Assembly: GCA_030737835.1 (NCBI GenBank)
Contig: JAUJYN010000027.1
Coordinates: 2,354,400 to 2,418,399 of the forward strand
Reading direction: 5' to 3'
DNA length: 64,000 nucleotides
Source of the DNA: Acorus gramineus
Taxonomy: Eukaryota; Streptophyta; Magnoliopsida; Acorales; Acoraceae
Shown piece after piece: positions 1 through 11,509 of the stretch (within the stretch, counting starts at the first letter, position 1; every line of letters begins with the position of its first letter). The notes beneath the pieces were generated by a model, which worked only from the letters and a program-made list of their open reading frames with translations, had not been told where the DNA came from and made no database searches. The position numbers and the translations under genes are program-made.

Positions 1-255
1 GTTTTAAGTCCCCACAAACCATCATATTTAGTGATCGATCCCTCCCTTCTTCGTATTTAGGTTTTAGTTCCCAGATTTAAATGATAGTTCCTTTTTAGTC
101 CCTGAGAGGGACCTATCCATAAATTATTTAATTTACTTTTTAATCCCTGTGAGGGACCTATCCATGAATTATCCTTTAAATCGGGGGACTAAAACCTAAA
201 TACGAAGAAGGGAGGGATCAATCACTAAATATGATGGTTTGTGAGGACTTAAAAC
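1..255. mobile_element. MITE with ~85-bp inverted arms
   Basis: The two ends are inverted copies of each other. The left arm (1 to about 90) begins GTTTTAAGTCC, and the right arm (about 170 to 255) ends with the complementary GGACTTAAAAC. Both arms carry the same block around TCCCTCCCTTCTTCGTATTT. Between the arms sit two direct copies of a 35-bp block (92-126 and 137-171) centred on GAGGGACCTATCCAT. There is no coding capacity. The left end coincides with the window start, so the true terminus and target duplication cannot be seen. Confidence 0.75.
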
Positions 256-489
256 TAAAAATCCCTTATTTATTTTGTTCTACTTCTCTTTTTCATCTAT
301 GTTCGGACATTGTCCGTTTAGAAAGTTTCAAAATGAAAATTGTCCAAAGTTTACTAAAAAAAACTGTTTCCAATTCCAATTTTGAAATCAACTTTGATTT
401 TTTCAAACAACAAAAATAAAGCCACATCACAAGAAACAGCAAGCCACCGTAGTGGTTCAGCCGGTCTCAGTAGGAGACTACAAGGGATC

Positions 490-2138
490 CCATGGGAGGC
501 TTCGGATCTTCTGTGGTTAGCTACAGGAAAGTTTCCTGTAGCAACCAATTAATAAGCGCCACGTAGAAGGGAAAACTAACATATGCTTCTCTTCTCTTCG
601 GTAGCCCCGGTTCTCGTGGGTCCCACTTCCTTGTAGATAACATTTTGACAAAACGTCACCCTAATATAACAAAATAACAAAAACTATAAAAAAGAAGAAG
701 GGAAACTGTTTTTCAGGGGTCCACCGTGTGTCATATTTTTTTCAAACTCTAGTAATCATACGGTTGTTGTTGGTGTTTTTATTCACTTGTGAAAAAAAAT
801 TAATGATCAGACAACTTATACTTAAATTTTAATCTAATAAGAGTAAATTATGGGGATAAATAAAAAGGAAGACAACTCATCCCATTTGATACAAAAAAAA
901 AAATTAGGATAAAGTACGGACAATTGTCTCGATTTTGAAATAAAAATGAATTTATTTTATTCCATCTAAAGACCGGGATATCATTTATTCCCACTTTTTA
1001 TCTTAATTTTAACAAATATAAATACAGACAAAATTAATAAATTTTCTTGGTTCATATCTAGTATGCCATGATAGATTTTTATGTAAATTTTTTTATCATA
1101 TAATATTAAAACAAAAGTTTGAAATTAAAATTTTAAATAATTTTCTGCTGTTGATGCATTCAGTCTGTTTTGCAGTCTCATTTGGAGTATATAAAAAAAC
1201 TCAATATAGTATATACTCTATTATCACTGTATATGCATACTATTAAAAAATTATAAAAAATATGCATTCAACACACATGACCATATACTTCATATTGTAT
1301 AAAGGAAAATGTTATGTCCAGTCCCATATATATGCAGCCTCATTTGCAACCCACACCATTTTTCCTTTTTAATAAAAACTCTCATATTGAAGTATCTACT
1401 ATTATATGAAATGAAGTATATATATATATTTAAAATAAATGAAATATTTTTTTACTCCATATGTTACGATAGAATTCCATAAATAGCGTAGTAGTATACT
1501 ACAGACTGGGTTGTAGAATGAACTAAAAAAATGTACTTCATTAGTTGTAGACAAGGGTAAACTTAAAGTTTTCCATGATTGTTATACTTCACAATAACTT
1601 GGAGTGATTTTAAGCTGTTTGGTATAATTTTTAATTAATTATGTGTTTCATAATGTTGTAACAAAGTTAATTTATTCCTTCATGGCAGGTTTGGCAACAG
1701 ATTTTTTTTAAGTTAGAGTGCTTTTGAGTTGTCTGAACAGTATTTTATTTTTTTTAACAAGTGAATAAGAACACCAACAATAACCGTCTAATCAGTAGAG
1801 TTTTTTATTATAAAAAAAAATTAACAACGTAGTGGACCTCAGAAAAAATAGTCCTATGTTATTCATTTTTTATTATAATTTTTGTTATTTATTATGTTTG
1901 GGTGGATGCAAAAACAGTCATATGTTATTCATTTTTTATTATAATTTTTGTTATTTATTATGTTTGGGTGGACGTTTTGTCAAAATGTTACATGCAAAGA
2001 AGTGGGACCCACGAGAACCGCGGCTACCAAGGTAAAGAGAAGTGGAGGTTAGTTTTTTCCTTTCACGTGGTACGTATCAATTGGTTGTTACAGGAAACTT
2101 TTCTGTAGCTAACCACAGAAGATCCGAAGGCCCCATGG
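490..2138. mobile_element. non-autonomous long-TIR DNA element
   Basis: About 310 bp at 490-800 reappears inverted at about 1745-2138. Paired landmarks are CTTCGGATCTTCTGTGGTTA on the left and its complement on the right, the CACGAGAACC/GGTTCTCGTG pair, and the CACTTGTGAA/AACAAGTGAA pair at the inner ends. The homology stops at CCATGG on both sides. Long arms without a transposase are typical of Mutator-like or foldback elements, but I found no matching target duplication, so the superfamily is open. The 0.9-kb centre is AT-rich and non-coding and holds one copy of a dispersed repeat (about 1303-1520). Confidence 0.7.
1851..1982 (+). repeat. 66-bp tandem duplication in one TIR arm
   Basis: Two adjacent units of exactly 66 bp (1851-1916 and 1917-1982), each starting GTC-TATGTTATTC and ending TGTTTGGGTGGA. 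The opposite arm of the element has only one equivalent, so the duplication arose after the inverted structure formed. Confidence 0.85.
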
Positions 2139-2251
2139 AAAACTGGCCCTTTGGGTGTGTCTTTTTATGTATGTATGATTGTGTATATATGTATATTTTA
2201 AGTGTGAAAAAGCAAGTCAATCTCATGTAATGAATAATAAAAAAAAAAAAC

Positions 2252-2421
2252 TCATCTGATGAATGGAGAAAAAGAACTTTTCAAGCCAGTGCATTTGAAA
2301 GAGCTGTGATTGATCTGAATCAGTTGGCATGGACTGAGAAATTGGTTAAAGCCGGCTTCCGCAGGCGAAACAGTGAGCCGACTGAGAGCGGTTGTGGAGA
2401 TGAACACGTCTTGAATTATGA
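2252..2421 (+). pseudogene. exon-like open stretch with splice donor, gene unknown
   Basis: One frame is open for about 57 codons and reads like a globular protein: DEWRKRTFQASAFERAV is followed by IDLNQLAWTEKLVKAGFRRR. It ends at a canonical donor, ATGA/GTATGT (GT at 2422-2423), after which the base composition drops to AT-rich. The amino-acid mix contrasts with the surrounding noise frames. I do not recognise the family. No start codon and no partner exons were identified, so this could be an isolated gene fragment carried by a transposon or an exon of a gene whose other parts I cannot see. Confidence 0.35.
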
Positions 2422-2429
2422 GTATGTAT

Positions 2430-3574
2430 ATTTTTATAAAACATGTATATCATTAGATAAAATACACTTTAATAAATCTTCAAACGTGTTACAAAAAATC
2501 ATTAGTGATTGTGTGACATTCGCCTACTCTAAAATTTATGATTCGAACTCAGAGAAATGAGAGGCTAAAGAAACTATTGACTATGATATTTTATCAAGGA
2601 TACTGACCCATCACATCACTATTATTTATCATACACTCTAGTTGTGCATTCAGCATTGCCCATTTTACAAGCACAAACAAAACAGCTAGTTTGGTACAAT
2701 CATCATTTTGGATGAATTCTTTTTATTATGAATCATTTTATCTGTTTGACTCGTCAATTGGATTCTATTCTGATTTATTTTTCAATATTTGGTTCCCATG
2801 CAAAATAGATAAAAAAATTATTTAAATATAAAAAATATTTTTACTAGCAGGATTGTACACATATTTATAAAAATATCTCTTTCTTTAAATCACAAATATA
2901 AAAACAAAACTAAAACCAGCACAACAAAAATATTTTAGAATAAAATAAATATAATGACTACACATATAATTAAACTCAAAATGAGATTAATATCCCTATA
3001 TAAGCTGTATGCGACATAATATATAAAGGAAAATATTAGATTTCGTCATTTTTACAATCCAAAACTCAGACCACACTTTTTTCTTTTTTTTATTAAATAG
3101 TTCACATCTTCTAATGAGGTATATGCTTTGATAAAAAAATATATATTGTTTCATTTTCGAGTTGAAAGAATCTATTTTTAATAAGTATAAGAAAATTTTT
3201 AATGAGGTATATAAAACTGTATTTTGAATTGTAAAAAAACAATGTAATAGCTCCCATGTTTAAATATCAAAACTAATAGCAATTAATATAGAATGTTTTC
3301 TTAAGAAATGCAAATAAAAGATTACACTTAAAAATATTTATATATAACCCAAAATTGTATATATATTTTTTAATAACGTTATTAATGCATAGGGATTCTA
3401 AGAATCTCACCTAATTGGTGGGATTTTGAATCCACTCAATTTTTCATATTGGTGGATATTAAATCCAATGGGACCCAAATTTCTTTTCAAGAATATCACC
3501 AGCCAAACATATAATTTCTCAACCGATTTCAGTGCCGTAGCTGCTGACTACGAGCTCGGTAGGTGGGCTTGAGG
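2430..3574. other. AT-rich intergenic stretch, no gene seen
   Basis: No credible coding frame. About 3026-3250 is a degenerate copy of the dispersed repeat that also occurs near 1303, 23477, 25838 and 31227 (shared AAGGAAAA-AT start, then a T-rich run and a GAGGTATAT/GAAGTATAT block). The segment at about 3390-3530 has a GGGATTCTAAGAATC-type short inverted motif like a MITE end, but I could not find its partner. Confidence 0.4.
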
Positions 3575-4967
3575 GGGAAGTGGTGGCTGATACCACCTAT
3601 GTCTCTGTGCCCGAGGATCGTCCTATGAGGCCTCATGATTTGGTCATGGGACCATCTATGATAATGGATCATTCGGATACGGAGTGCCCTCTTTGGTCGG
3701 GTACTGTGGGGCCCGAATGGGCTTGGACCTGGTGGGGAAAGGACCCATGTACTGGATCCAACTTATTTTGACCAGTTTTTTTGGGTAGTTCCCTGTTGGA
3801 GTCCACCGGCTCTGAAAATATGGAGACTGCTCGGGCTGTGGAAGGGGCGCTAGAGGTTGCGGCGTCGTCTCCCCTAAGGGCACTTGTGGCAGTGTCGGTA
3901 GTGGAGGGAAGAGCCCCTGTGTGGAGCCCCTGGGTCATATGGAGGAGGTCGTTGTGGCCGCTACAATACTCTCGGCCCCTCCTCCTGTTCTGGGTTAGAG
4001 AGATAGGTTGATTTGTTCCAAGGCCAAAGATACTGGAGTGCTTCTTCCTCATGTGACCGACTAGTGGAAATTTGTAGATTTCATTCATGAGGCACTTAGC
4101 GAGAGTAGTCATGTTCAGACCACGAGAAATGCTACAAGAAGTGAGGGGGCGGCTGAGACGGCTCACAGCTCAGGCTCCTTCTGAGATGAGATCTCATCAT
4201 TCTTTATGATCACGTGTCTTTCGTGGAATATAAGGGGGATGCACAACCCCGATAAAAAAACGTGTTGTGGCGAAGGTTGTTTGTGAACAAAGGATCGAGG
4301 TGTGTTGCATTCAGGAAACCAAATTCGAAGTGTTGGAGAACTCGTTGTTACGGGTGATCGGGGGCGGGCATTTGGATGCAATGATGTATAAAGGGTCCGA
4401 GGGAGCTTCAGGAGGACTCCTAACATGTTGGGTGTCAAACAGATGGGAGGTGATGAACTAATCGATGGGGAGGTTCTCTCTGTCGATTCTTCTTAAATGC
4501 AAGGCATCTGGTTGGACGTGGATATGTTCTAATGTTTATGGGCCAGCTGACGATGTGGGGAGGGAGCTCATGTGGGAGGAATTGTCGGCTATCAAACTTG
4601 GTGCGTGGCGGGTGACTTCAATATCACTCGGTTCACGACGGACAGAAAGTGTGCGTCTATGCCTTCGGCTTCCATGGTTTGTTTTTCTGATTGGATTGCC
4701 GAAGAAGCACTGTTGGACCTGCCCTTGCGAAATCAAGCTTTTATGTGGAGTAATATGTGTGACACCCCCGCACTTGCTAGGCTGGACCATGTTCTTGTTT
4801 GTCCGGAGTGGGAGGACCACTTCCCGGGTTGCGAGATCAGGGGTCTGCCACGGACCACATCAGACCATTCCCCTTTTTTGCATTTCACCAAGGGTGGACT
4901 TCGAGGAGGCGGTTTTTCCGGTTTGAGGCATGGTGGCTTGAATAGGAGACGTGAATTCTATCAATAG
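3575..4967 (+). pseudogene. L1-type LINE remnant (endonuclease domain)
   Basis: From 4206 the frames read as the apurinic-endonuclease-like domain of plant L1 elements: LSWNIRGMHNPDKK, then CCIQETKFE, SNVYGP, a VAGDFNITRF block near 4609, ARLDHVLVCPEW, and SDHSP near 4861. These are the expected conserved residues in the expected order. The reading jumps frames at an A-run near 4255 and again around 4460 and 4600, so it is dead. The stretch at 3575-4160 is open and may be the tail of ORF1, but it has no diagnostic motif. The reverse transcriptase is absent: similarity stops near 4967. Confidence 0.8.
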
Positions 4968-6012
4968 CAAATATTCATCATTCAAGTGTTATTGTCATCC
5001 AACTCACCTAGTCTATTGATCCATAGGAGAATCTCACTCTTTAATGAATCAAAATGACAAATAACAAATGCACATGTCTAAGAACCATTTTAGGATTAAG
5101 AGCATAAACAATCATAATAAACATGCGGTGTAAATTATTTTATCTAGTCAGTACAAAAATAATTACCCCAACTTAGTCCATTCAATACACACAAGGTGTA
5201 CTAGCACAATCACCCAAAACCTATAAACCGGTCTTCAATAGTCAAGATAGACTATGTAAGATGAATTGCACTACAACCTTTATCCAATGGATTATCCAAT
5301 TCCATCTAAAGTTCTGAACTTAAACTTATAATTCGCAGGGAACCGATAATCTGATCATCCGTGTGTAAGCCGAACTCTACAGACCAGATTATCTACAGTG
5401 TAAATTAAAGGATTAAATTAAAACAAGCATAATATTTCAAACAATATAATGCAAGCATTTACTAATAATAATTCTCATCAGAATGCTAAGACCATCTTAA
5501 TAATAGAGTTTATGACATAAGTCATGGCTTTTAGGACACTACTCTAACAGGTTAGACGGGTATGGGCCGCCGTATCCGACATCTAAGAACCCGAACTAGA
5601 TAGTAAAAAACCGAGCAGGCACTCCCAATCAGATAAGATATGACCAGATTGACCTCTCATCGAAATAAGCCAGGTCTGATTGGACGATCTTACACCTTAC
5701 GGGCAAATGCCATCCCGAACAAATGAAACTCAACCAAATTGAATTAGGTCTGGTTAGAAGGTCTCACTCCCCACGGATGGATGATTGGGTACACGCCAAG
5801 CAGGACTCTGTTTCCCAACTAGACCAAGATCATGAGGAGGACCTCAAAAATGGCCAGGCACCCATAATGCCAATAACTGTCAAGTGAATAGTTAAGGCCC
5901 ATTACTTATAAAACATGGATAATTAAGAGCACGTTCAACTACAATAAAGTTGGGGGTTACCACAAAATTCACCCACTAAGCAGCTATTAAGAGAGAGTTG
6001 TAACAACGGTTA
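4968..6012. other. non-coding, possibly part of an older LTR
   Basis: No coding frame. Together with 7551-8086 it forms the pre-insertion sequence around the solo LTR at 6018-7545. The rejoined flanks lead into a TATA-like CCTATAAAAGGG near 7583, so the surrounding DNA may itself be an LTR promoter region. I could not find a second copy in the window to prove it. Confidence 0.3.
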
Positions 6013-6017
6013 TGAGG

Positions 6018-7545
6018 TGATAAGCATGTTATTTGCACATTTAAGCCCCTTAATTTAGTTTTCCATTTCTTAATTTTATGTGTAATAATGACTAATATTC
6101 AGAATTTATATGTTATTATAGGTAAATGAGATAAATGATGATTATTAATCTAAGATATTCTATAAAGCATTTAAGATATGAAGGAGAATCAAGAGGATTC
6201 TAGAAGATCCAAAATTATGCTAGAAAATGATTTGGTGAAGAGAGAATCAAAAATCAAAATCCGATCAAATATTCTTGAAATCAATGTTAAAATTGTCGCA
6301 CTGTTTTGACCATAACTTTTGCCTCAAGTATCATATTTTGGCCCAAGATGTGGAGTTAGAAAGATATTTTCAAAATCTACAAATCAGTATTTCATAAATA
6401 TTTTGCAATTCCACCATATTAGGGGCCAAACATTCATCTGAAGATTCTGCAAAAAATCAATGACGGGAATGAAAGCTTTTACCTTCTAAATTTGTCAAAT
6501 ATGCATATGAGGAAGGTTAATGGTCAATCTTGACCATCCAATTTATTACAAATTAATGGTTGAGATTCAAGGCCGGAAGCTATAAAAGGAACACATATGA
6601 AGCCAAGAAGGAGGAATCAAACAAAGAGGTACAAGAACAACCAAAGGAGAAGAAAGATTCAAGAGTTCTTTTGTTTTTGTTTTTCTTTTCATCTCAAATC
6701 TTTGGATGCTTGAATCTGAATTTTAATATTACTTTTGTAGAATTTTTCAATAATATGATGTCTTTTATTTTTCTTTTTCTTTAGTTTGATTATGTTTTCT
6801 AGTAGTTAAATCTTCAATTAGGGTTGAAGATGAAATCATGCTCATATTGTTTGCTTGTATCTCAATCTCTCCTTCAATTCTTTTTTGAAACTTTTCATGT
6901 GAATTTCTTATTACCTTCTTCAAAAATCTCTTGTATTTGATTTGATAAAATATGCTTTGCTTGAGTTCTCTGATATTTTATGCTCTTCTTAACAAGTTGA
7001 ATATTGAGTTAACCGATTTATAAAGGGAAGGGAGATAGATCATTATATTGGGTTTTCATAAATTAAAGTTTTTAATCGTAGAATCATTTTCAAGGATCTC
7101 TTGTTTAGGGTTTGATAGGGTATGCTTGTTAACTATTTGATATCTTATTCTCTTCCTAACGTGTGACTATTGAGATGATTGTTTTGATTTCAAATCTGAT
7201 TTTATTAAATAATTAATATGATTCTAAATATTTATTTTCTGATTGGTATTTGATTAACGTCAATATTAATTGAGTTATATGGTGGAGTTTCATATTTAAA
7301 CATAATCCCTAAATTGGTATTGCATGGTGGATTCTAAAACCTAGTTATCTTTTTATATTAATATTCTCTTTTTTAAAAAATAAAATAAAAAACTCATCAA
7401 TCTTTCTTTCTAGTTCGATTAGTTAAATCGATTAATAGTTTAATTTGGACGATTCTCTGTGGGTTCGACCCGTATTTGCTAGATCTATACTTCTGTAATG
7501 ATCCGTGCACTTGCGGTAATTAATAACAACTTTAATAATCAATCA
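6018..7545 (+). mobile_element. solo LTR, Athila/Tat-like gypsy
   Basis: A 1528-bp block begins TGATAAGCATG and ends AATAATCAATCA (TG...CA), and is flanked by the 5-bp direct repeat TGAGG at 6013-6017 and 7546-7550. There is no internal retroelement sequence, so it is a solo LTR left by recombination between two LTRs. The TGATAAGC start and the 3' stretch with TGTGGGTTCGACCC and GTGCACTTGCGGT resemble LTRs of the Athila/Tat group of plant Ty3-gypsy elements. That lineage call rests on remembered consensus features. Confidence 0.75.
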
Positions 7546-7550
7546 TGAGG

Positions 7551-8086
7551 CCAGTGACAACAGCTATCTAGCCCTTGAATCCTATAAAAGGGAAGGTTAA
7601 CAGCAAACCAAGGTATTCGTTATCTTTTAATCAAGCCACATTGATAGAGAGATAAACCTATGAATTCCCTTACTGATACATCTCTTCGGAATTCCCTTGG
7701 CTCGCACCACACTAGTGTCCCCCTTGATTCTTCTTTTTGAGTGCAGGATCCATACCCTTCTGGGTTCGGATTCAAGGACGCTCCAACCAATTAAATTGAC
7801 TAAAGAGGAAAAATACCTCCTCAATAAGAAAACAAAAAAATGAGGATAACAAAATGCATTACCAAATATAAATTTAAATAAAATAATGGTATTTTTTATC
7901 CCCTTAAATTAGGATAACTTATCATTTTACCAAATCTGGGTCTTACTCTATTTACCTGTATCAAGTGTGGGTTGATCTTCAAAGTCTGTTGAACCTTGAC
8001 AAACTAGGCACAATATACTGTCGAGAGAAGCTTAAATAGATTGTCAAGCATTGCTTAATTTACATGGCGATCACCCCTGGCTTGGC
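7551..8086. other. non-coding flank of the solo LTR
   Basis: Contains a TATA-box-like CCTATAAAAGGG near 7583 but no coding frame I can support. It continues the sequence interrupted by the solo LTR. Confidence 0.35.
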
Positions 8087-8095
8087 AAGGCCTTA

Positions 8096-8945
8096 GGGTG
8101 TGGATATTAGCACCCCGTTAGTTGTGAATCCCACCCACTAAAAATAACAAAATTATTTTTTTTTTTAAAAGTAGAAACCCACCCAACCGTCCATTCCACC
8201 CAACGACGACGGCGATGGCAGTAAGAGATGATGTGATGGAGAGCATGAGGAGGCGTCGCGACCCGGGGGATGAAGCAACGACAATGGAGTTCGACAACAG
8301 ACTGCAACAGACCCATGGAAACTCTAGCCCTGTTCATGACTGCAGCAATGATCGGCGGCCGTTGAAGCTGTTGTAGATCCCGATGAAGACCAAACCGTGC
8401 TCTTTTAATAATACGACGTGACCAGGGACCTCCCTGTCTTTCCCCTTCACCCACTGCAATGAATTGTAGCCGCCGATCACGCCGGAGACGTTGACAACGA
8501 CGGCAGCCTTGGTTTTGGTAGGGGCACTAGACAGAGGACGCCTTGATTGCGGCGACGATGGAGTTCTGGCTCCGGTGGATTCTATTGATGATGACCTTCT
8601 TGAGGCCTTTCAAGATAGAGAGCCATCGCAAAGTGGCGCCGCTGAAAGAAAAGCGGCAGCGGAAGGGGCGACTATCCACGACGGACTGGAGAATATTCGT
8701 GGGTTGTTGTTTTCGAGAGGGACGAAGTGGAAATGGAGGTCGATCGGGCCGGAGGGGAAGTAGGGGACGATTGGAGGGGCACAGAGGAGGAGTCGGAGAA
8801 GTCGAAGTAGGCGGAGGAGCCCAAAGGAGATCATCGTCTTCAGTTGGAATGGATAAATGGGTGGGTTTCTAATTTATTTTAAAAAATAATTTTATTTTTT
8901 TATTGGGTGGGATTCACAATTATTGGGGTGGAAATATACGCCCCC
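8096..8945. mobile_element. Mutator-like element, 9-bp TSD, Pack-MULE candidate
   Basis: The 9-bp direct repeat AAGGCCTTA flanks the element exactly (8087-8095 and 8946-8954). The ends are inverted repeats of about 105 bp: the left begins GGGTGTGGATATTAGCACCCC-like sequence, and the right, read inward, begins GGGGGCGTATATTTCCACCCC-like sequence. The inner arms share TTGTGAATCCCACCCA and AGAAACCCACCCA. A 9-bp target duplication with arms of this length defines a Mutator-like element. No transposase is present. The 640-bp interior is strikingly GC-rich against AT-rich surroundings, as in Pack-MULEs that have picked up gene fragments. Confidence 0.85.
8334..8609 (-). pseudogene. possible captured gene fragment inside the MULE
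   Basis: On the minus strand one frame is open for about 90 codons between two stops and has a protein-like composition: a Ser/Arg-rich linker, then AAVVVNVSGVIGGYNS and a stretch containing GKDREVPGHVVLLKEHGLVF. There is no ATG at the front, so it would be an internal exon piece. Neighbouring minus-strand frames (8610-8834) also look non-random. I do not recognise the parent family. Reading frame, GC content and TIR context support capture, but the identity needs a protein search. Confidence 0.35.
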
Positions 8946-8954
8946 AAGGCCTTA

Positions 8955-10152
8955 TCCATCCTCTGTTTATTTGTGCTTTTTAACTGGTATTGTCCCCTAT
9001 TTTGTGTATCCCCTTTTAGCAGTGAATCACTTTCCTTGTTTAAGCTCTTTTCTTGTCCAGGTTTTTGGCTTAAGTCTGCTATGCAATGTTGTGAATACTA
9101 TGGTGGAATACAATTTTGACTTATCTATGTATTATACTAATTAAAAGTATTTAAATTTTTAAATCTATTCCTTTATAACATTTCAATTCCAATTTTTCCT
9201 TTAGTTATTTATGATATTTGATTTTATAATAAGGGTAAGAATGAGAAAAAAAAATATATATTAACATTTTAGAGAATAATGTGATATATTCATCAAATCT
9301 ATTAGTTTGAAAATCACAAATTAATATTTTAACTAATTCTATGTTTTAATATAACCAAATTCTCTTTCAAATTAATTAATACATAATTTTTTTTAAATAA
9401 ATTAATATAATCCATTGTATCATTATAAAAGATGTTGCCCCGAATATCATATTATATATATAAGATTATAACTTAATATTCACAAACTATGTAAAAATTA
9501 TCTCTATTGCACTAATTATAAACGGACATGAGAGATTTCATATTTTATATTATGATTTAGGAAGGGGAAGTTGTGAGATCCACACGGGGAGGGAGATATT
9601 TTTTCTTTTTGGTTGGATGGGATTAATGGCTGAACTTGAAGGTTATTTTTAAATTTTTTTGGTGGGTTCTTGTTAGGATTTATTTTATTTTATTATAAAA
9701 AAGAATTTATTAAGATCAAATGATTTGAACTTCAAATTATTTTATTTCATTTTTTGTAGATTTTTCTTAGAAATTCAATAAGTCATTTTGCGTGGATGAA
9801 GAATAGTAAAGCCTAAGCATATACAATTTTTATGTCTGGTGGATTAGTGTTTGCCTCTTTTCGAGGTCCGCACGCAAAAAGAAGAAATTGTGTTTTTTTT
9901 TAAAAAAAGAAAAAAAATTGGTGGCTTTAAATGGTTCGATAAGCTATGTTCTAGAGTCTGGATCCAGTCAGAATAGGTTTCGATCAATCCATACAATATC
10001 AAATGGTACAACCTATGAATCAAACTAAATCAACTTATGAATTGAACTGTATAACGAATTACAGGTGTCACTCCTAGTGAAACCATAGTTTGATTAGTAT
10101 CATTCCATAATAACACATGTATTATACAATTTAATTTATATTTATATTCTTT
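8955..10152. other. AT-rich intergenic stretch, no gene seen
   Basis: No coding frame. The segment near 9930-10080 carries a GAGTCTGGATCCAGTCAGAA motif that resembles the ends of the inverted element in the TPS intron (20121-20450), suggesting a decayed relative. Confidence 0.4.
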
Positions 10153-10601
10153 GGGCCTGTTTGGATAGATACATAAGTTATTTTAAGGTTTATACGTATT
10201 CTCAAAATTGTTAACTTTATCAATGAAATAAGTAATTTTCTGTTTGGTTATGTTTTTAGTTATTCTCGTTGGGAAACGTCGTAATAAAAATTGAAGTGTA
10301 TGATTGATGAAAAATAAAATGTGAATAAGGTATAAAAAGTTGATTTGACATGTAGGTCTCATTGAAATATAAGAGTTGAAGACAAATGATTTGATGTGAT
10401 AACATGTGATTTAATAAATGAGTCCTCTTATACTAATGGATGAATAACAAAATTTCATAAAAGACTTAAAATATAAATACCAATTTATTTTCACTTAATT
10501 TTACAGTCATATCACTTTATACCACCCACCCAGATAGTTTTTTATCTTTATTTTTCTTTATCCTTTTATTTTATCATTTATTCCCTCGTGCAAACGGACC
10601 C
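10153..10601. mobile_element. MITE candidate with GGGCCTGTTTGG-type ends
   Basis: The left end GGGCCTGTTTGGA and the right end TGCAAACGGACCC are imperfect inverted repeats of the kind common in plant MITEs. The interior of about 420 bp is non-coding. The flanks do not show a clean target duplication, so the limits are approximate. Confidence 0.45.
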
Positions 10602-10679
10602 TTTAATTCCATCCGAAATGTTATTCTGTTTTTTCCCGCATTATTAGCCTCAACGTTCCACAGGATTGGGATTTGGGAG

Positions 10680-10869
10680 TGTTAGAATAAAGAAAAGGGA
10701 ATTGTTGTTGTTATATTAGAGGAGCTAAAGGGCTCTATTTATAGATACATAGAGAAAACCCTAAAATACAGATAAGGAATCTAGGAAATCTAAGAAACTA
10801 ATAATAACTAATAATATCACAATAATAATAATAAAGATATAATATTATCCTAATAATGATTCTTTAACA
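10680..10869 (-). repeat. 3' LTR of the short-LTR element
   Basis: 190-bp LTR. It matches 13644-13832 with only a few substitutions and small indels by eye. Immediately inside it, the plus strand reads CCCCCTCCCAAA, the complement of the polypurine tract. Confidence 0.85.
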
Positions 10870-11036
10870 CCCCCTCCCAAACTCTGAAAGGTAGAACCCT
10901 TAGAGTTTGCACAAAAATGAGAAGGTGGCAGAGGCTTGCGACAGCTACGGGCGATAGGGTGGTGCATGGCACAACACGGCAAGGGTGCTGCAAGCGGCAG
11001 GGGTGTGTGCATGCGCAACAGGGGCGCAATAGGGGC

Positions 11037-11480
11037 ACGTCTGTCGGTAGGGCACGACGACGGTAAGGGCACGACGGCGACGACGACGGCAAGGGCACGA
11101 CGACGACGACGAAGGCAAGGGCACGACGGCGAAGACGACGGCAAGGGCACGACGGCGACGACGACGGCAAGGGCACGACGGCGACGACGACGGCAAGGGC
11201 ACGACGGCGACGGCGACGACAAAGACACGGGCACGACGACGGCAAGGGCACGACGGCGACGACGACGGCAAGGGCTCGACGACGGCAAGGGCACGACGGC
11301 GACGGCAAAGACACGGGCACGACGACGGCAAAGACACGACGACGGCAAGGGCACGACGGCGACGACGACGGCAAGGGCTCGACGACGGCAAGGGCACGAC
11401 GGCGACGGCAAGGGCACGACGACAACAGCGACGGCAAGGGCACGACGACGACGGCAACGACAAGACGGCGACGGTGACGG
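11037..11480. repeat. GC-rich minisatellite
   Basis: About 440 bp of imperfect tandem units built from GGCAAGGGCACGACG followed by variable numbers of GCGACGACGAC. Because the units avoid stop codons, long open frames appear on both strands (Arg-rich on plus, Pro/Ser/Arg-rich on minus); I treat these as by-products of the repeat, not genes. Confidence 0.85.
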
Positions 11481-11509
11481 CTAGAACAAGTAGGATACCA
11501 TAAGGGCCG

